A stretch of DNA of 64,000 bases from Phallusia mammillata (taxonomy: Eukaryota; Chordata; Ascidiacea; Phlebobranchia; Ascidiidae), in NCBI GenBank assembly GCA_003260075.1, contig QLIY01000597.1, positions 37,813 to 101,812 of the forward strand, given 5' to 3'. Positions 59,801 to 64,000 of this stretch are shown one piece after another; the stretch's first letter is position 1; each line of letters starts with the position of its first letter. Position numbers and translations under genes: made by a program. The notes under the pieces were generated by a model. The model was not told the origin of the DNA, ran no database searches, and worked only from the letters and a program-made list of their open reading frames with translations.

Positions 59801-62800
59801 AAATACGAAAATTCCGGCCGTAACCCACCCAAAGTTGAGATTTTTATCGATATTTTAATTTCGCAAGATAGAAAACGGCTGCACGTCTATGGTCTTTCCG
59901 TCCAATTTTCAAATTCCACTTTTCATCTCAATTTTTCGAATGCAATATCAACCCATCAGGGGTTCAGTAGGAGGCCATGGGCGTCTAGAACCTACTTAAA
60001 ATACGAAAATTCCGGCCGTAACCCACCCAAAGTTGAGATTTTTATCGATATTTTAATTTCGCAAGATAGAAAACGGCTGCACGTCTATGGTCTTTCCGTC
60101 CAATTTTCAAATTCCACTTTTCATCTCAATTTTTCGAATGCAATATCAACCCATCAGGGGTTCAGTAGGAGGCCATGGGCGTCTAGAACCTACTTAAAAT
60201 ACGAAAATTCCGGCCGTAACCCACCCAAAGTTGAGATTTTTATCGATATTTTAATTTCGCAAGATAGAAAACGGCTGCACGTCTATGGTCTTTCCGTCCA
60301 ATTTTCAAATTCCACTTTTCATCTCAATTTTTCGAATGCAATATCAACCCATCAGGGGTTCAGTAGGAGGCCATGGGCGTCTAGAACCTACTTAAAATAC
60401 GAAAATTCCGGCCGTAACCCACCCAAAGTTGAGATTTTTATCGATATTTTAATTTCGCAAGATAGAAAACGGCTGCACGTCTATGGTCTTTCCGTCCAAT
60501 TTTCAAATTCCACTTTTCATCTCAATTTTTCGAATGCAATATCAACCCATCAGGGGTTCAGTAGGAGGCCATGGGCGTCTAGAACCTACTTAAAATACGA
60601 AAATTCCGGCCGTAACCCACCCAAAGTTGAGATTTTTATCGATATTTTAATTTCGCAAGATAGAAAACGGCTGCACGTCTATGGTCTTTCCGTCCAATTT
60701 TCAAATTCCACTTTTCATCTCAATTTTTCGAATGCAATATCAACCCATCAGGGGTTCAGTAGGAGGCCATGGGCGTCTAGAACCTACTTAAAATACGAAA
60801 ATTCCGGCCGTAACCCACCCAAAGTTGAGATTTTTATCGATATTTTAATTTCGCAAGATAGAAAACGGCTGCACGTCTATGGTCTTTCCGTCCAATTTTC
60901 AAATTCCACTTTTCATCTCAATTTTTCGAATGCAATATCAACCCATCAGGGGTTCAGTAGGAGGCCATGGGCGTCTAGAACCTACTTAAAATACGAAAAT
61001 TCCGGCCGTAACCCACCCAAAGTTGAGATTTTTATCGATATTTTAATTTCGCAAGATAGAAAACGGCTGCACGTCTATGGTCTTTCCGTCCAATTTTCAA
61101 ATTCCACTTTTCATCTCAATTTTTCGAATGCAATATCAACCCATCAGGGGTTCAGTAGGAGGCCATGGGCGTCTAGAACCTACTTAAAATACGAAAATTC
61201 CGGCCGTAACCCACCCAAAGTTGAGATTTTTATCGATATTTTAATTTCGCAAGATAGAAAACGGCTGCACGTCTATGGTCTTTCCGTCCAATTTTCAAAT
61301 TCCACTTTTCATCTCAATTTTTCGAATGCAATATCAACCCATCAGGGGTTCAGTAGGAGGCCATGGGCGTCTAGAACCTACTTAAAATACGAAAATTCCG
61401 GCCGTAACCCACCCAAAGTTGAGATTTTTATCGATATTTTAATTTCGCAAGATAGAAAACGGCTGCACGTCTATGGTCTTTCCGTCCAATTTTCAAATTC
61501 CACTTTTCATCTCAATTTTTCGAATGCAATATCAACCCATCAGGGGTTCAGTAGGAGGCCATGGGCGTCTAGAACCTACTTAAAATACGAAAATTCCGGC
61601 CGTAACCCACCCAAAGTTGAGATTTTTATCGATATTTTAATTTCGCAAGATAGAAAACGGCTGCACGTCTATGGTCTTTCCGTCCAATTTTCAAATTCCA
61701 CTTTTCATCTCAATTTTTCGAATGCAATATCAACCCATCAGGGGTTCAGTAGGAGGCCATGGGCGTCTAGAACCTACTTAAAATACGAAAATTCCGGCCG
61801 TAACCCACCCAAAGTTGAGATTTTTATCGATATTTTAATTTCGCGAGATCGAAAACGGCTGCTAGGCTATAGCCTTTCCGTCGACTTTCCAATTCCAGTT
61901 CAAACGTTAGTTGTCCGAATGCAATATCAACCCATTGAAGGTTGAGTAGGAGGCCATGGGCGTCTAGAGCCTAATTAAAATTCGAATATTCCGGCAGTAA
62001 CCCACCCAAAGTTGAGATTTTTATCGATATTTTAATTTCGCGAGATCGAAAACGGCTGTAAGGCTATAGCCTTCCCGTCGACTTTTCAATTCCAGTTCAA
62101 ACGTTAGTTGTCCGAATGCAATATCAACCCATTGGGGGTTCAGTAGGAGGCCATGGGCGTCTAGAACCTAATTAAAATTCGAATATTCCGGCAGTAACCC
62201 ACCCAAAGTTGAGATTTTTATCGATATTTTAATTTCGCGAGATCGAAAACGGCTGTAAGGCTATAGCCTTTCCGTCGACTTTTCAATTCCAGTTCAAACG
62301 TTAGTTGTCCGAATGCAATATCAACCCATTGGGGGTTCAGTAGGAGGCCATGGGCGTCTAGAACCTACTTAAAATTCGAATATTCCGGCAGTAACCCACC
62401 AAAAGTTGAGATTTTTATCGATATTTTAATTTCGCAAGATAGAAAACGGCTGCAAGGCTATAGCCTTTCCGTCAAATTTTCAAATTCCACTTTACATCTC
62501 AATTTTTCGAATGCAATATCAACCCATTGGGGTTCCACGGGAAGCCATGTGCGTCTAGAACCTAATTAAAATTCGAATATTCAGGCAGCAACCCACCCAA
62601 AATTGAATTTTCATCGATATTTTAATTTCGCGAGATCGAAAACGGCTGCAAGGCTATAGCCTTTCCGTCGACTTTTCAATTCCAGTTCAAACGTTAGTTG
62701 TCCGAATGCAATATCAACCCATTGGGGGTTCAATAGGAGGCCATGGGCGTCTAGAACCCAATAAAAATTCGAATATTCCGGCAGTACCTTACCCCAAATT

Positions 62801-62990
62801 GAATTTTTTTCGATATCTTTATTTCGCGAGATCGAAAACGGCTGCAAGCTATAGCCTTTCCGTTAAATTTTCAAATTCCAATTTACATCTTAAATTTGCG
62901 AATGCAATATCAACCCATTGGAGGTTCAGTAGGATACCATGGGCGTGTAAAACCTAATTAAAATTAGAATATTACAATTTCAACCTTTAT
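56205..62990 (+). repeat. Satellite array, 196-198 bp unit, ~34 copies
   Basis: Monomer landmarks: CCGGCAGTAACCCACCC, GATTTTTATCGATATTTTA, TTTCGCGAGATCGAAAACGG, CGAATGCAATATCAACCCA and GGAGGCCATGGGCGTCTAG. Left (56205-57400) and right (61800-62990) units are 196-197 bp and mutually diverged. The centre (57441-61797, 23 repeats of GGCCGTAACCC) is exactly 198 bp per unit with 22 indistinguishable copies. A G92 tract (56732-56823) and a single N (56830) interrupt the left flank. A homogeneous core and worn edges fit expansion by unequal crossing-over. Function unknown; pericentromeric or interstitial satellite is possible. Confidence 0.93.
56732..56823. repeat. G92 homopolymer inside a satellite unit
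   Basis: It begins right after TTTTCCGAATG, where other units continue CAATATCAACCCATT, and is followed by GCAGTAAN, so it displaces part of one or more satellite units. Confidence 0.95.
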
Positions 62991-62999
62991 GAGAGTGGA

Positions 63000-63349
63000 G
63001 CAGTAGGGAGGCGACAATTTAATTAAAATAGAAACATTGCAGCAGGAACCCACATTCGATTTACTTTATGTTCTGAAGTTAAGGTTTTTTGGATGTTTTG
63101 ATGTCGCAATTCCGAAAACTGAAGACCTCGATTTGTCATAAGCTTTTCGTCCATTTAGTTTTGCATTGCATGTAAAGACCACTAACGAAATTCTAGTTGA
63201 AGTAGCAGTTTTTTGATTCCGATTTACATCTTTTAGAAGTTCGACGGAAGGCCTATTTTTTAAGTTTGAATTGTTTTTCAGGTCTGTTTTTCGCGTTGTC
63301 AATTAATCCACGTCGCACCAGTTCCGCATTTTGCCAGCGTTTGTGTAAG
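63000..63349. other. Transition out of the satellite
   Basis: Faint satellite-like words (GAACCCACATTCG near 63047) then unique sequence. No gene seen. Confidence 0.35.
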
Positions 63350-63535
63350 GGTGGAATTCACTGATTGGTGCTTTAAAGGCGCTGTTCATATGACGTTTTC
63401 AAAGCCAGTGTTCTGATTGGTTAAACAAAAGAAAAAAAGGGGAACCGACAGACCTTGGCCGTGTGTGATCTGTCATTCTTTCTTTAGCAACTGGTGGTGA
63501 AGGTCGTTGTTTCAAAAGGAGTCAAATTTTCAGAT
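63350..63535 (+). repeat. Dispersed repeat, intact copy
   Basis: Matches 47340-47455 plus 47979-48065 as one piece; contains GATTGGTT boxes and GTCATTCTTTCTTTAGCAAC. It could be a duplicated promoter/5' UTR or a repeat family. Confidence 0.6.
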
Positions 63536-63667
63536 TGAGATTTAACTAGTGAAATTATTCGGTGTGCATGCCGCAGTGAACAATACTTTGTGGAGTTGTG
63601 GTAAACTGTATTAAAGAGAAGACAGAGTAATCAAAACATGGTACTTAAGCTAAATAACTTTGATTCA

Positions 63668-63730
63668 GGCCTTAGGAGGCATTCTCTCTTCAGCTCTCTT
63701 GCTGCCTGTGCTTTGTTATAAAATCTACGG
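63668..63730 (+). CDS. Possible small coding exon with a membrane-helix sequence
   Basis: Between an AG acceptor (GATTCAG) and a GTAAGT donor the frame reads ALGGILSSALLLPVLCYKIY plus one base, a hydrophobic segment with a basic end. The next possible exon after TTTTAG at ~63845 would stop after nine codons. No upstream exon was found and the family is not recognised, so this is tentative. Confidence 0.25.
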
Positions 63731-64000
63731 TAAGTTATTTGCCTGTGCACTGAAGACTTAGTTAGTACATTTGATTGTCCAGTTGCTTGTCAGAAAACTT
63801 TGTAACTATTCCTTTGTTCTATTTTATTGGTTTTGTTTTTGTTTTAGAAACTCTACTACTCTCTACTACTCTATGATTACAAATCCATGGACACGCAATA
63901 TCATCAACAGCCAGCGAACAATTCGTCTTTGTGTTTTGGTTTTTTTATTTGATGTGTTTTGTTTAACGTTTTAATCAGCTGTTTTCTTGTTTCAGAATTC

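Noticed and set aside
57191..61945. A 1,584-codon open frame that could be called a giant repeat protein
   Set aside because: It is the 198-bp satellite read in one frame. Periodicity, perfect DNA identity and stops in the edge units explain it without protein coding.
56205..62990. CRISPR array
   Set aside because: Units are ~198 bp with no spacer/repeat alternation, in eukaryotic DNA.

Overview
The window looks like AT-rich nuclear DNA from an invertebrate chordate, most likely an ascidian tunicate of the Ciona type. The support is spliced genes with canonical GT/AG introns, a family of intelectin-type lectin genes, a recognisable SLC25A44 mitochondrial carrier, a rhodopsin-family receptor, a C-type-lectin exon, and near-identical segment pairs that differ like the two alleles of a very polymorphic animal. 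The species is inferred, not proven.

Layout. Positions 1-17.6 kb hold a minus-strand tandem array of intelectin-like genes. Each full copy has three exons: a short signal-peptide exon, a ~610-nt lectin exon and a ~235-nt C-terminal exon. One copy is intact (D, 8632-9738). Two are complete but carry one single-base frameshift each (C, E). Two are clear pseudogenes (B, F), and A, G1, G2 and H are partial. From 18.8 to 22.5 kb lies a six-exon plus-strand SLC25A44 gene, followed by an exact 1,967-bp repeat of its last intron and exon across a single N. 25-29.3 kb is non-coding with several duplicated blocks. 29.3-48.6 kb is one large plus-strand class A GPCR that I assembled as 11 exons with consistent phases (445 codons plus stop). 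48.6-54.7 kb has no gene I can support, only a hAT-type MITE and old repeats. 54.8-55.0 kb has a minus-strand C-type-lectin exon, and 55.2-55.7 kb a tentative two-exon plus-strand gene start. 56.2-63.0 kb is a 196-198 bp satellite array with 22 identical central units. The last kilobase shares a dispersed repeat with 47.3-48.1 kb.

The most striking non-gene signal is a set of G (or C) homopolymers. Seventeen tracts of 10-12 nt each sit at the seam between two near-identical neighbouring segments, and five tracts of 46-92 nt replace ordinary sequence, once inside a coding exon. I read these mainly as an assembly signature: allelic contig ends joined through poly-G. They create false duplicated exons in the carrier and receptor genes. 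The regularity deserves checking before any duplication here is treated as biology.

The genes do not form a pathway. The lectin genes fit secreted innate-immune or mucosal glycan binding, the carrier is mitochondrial, and the receptor is a peptide-type cell-surface GPCR.
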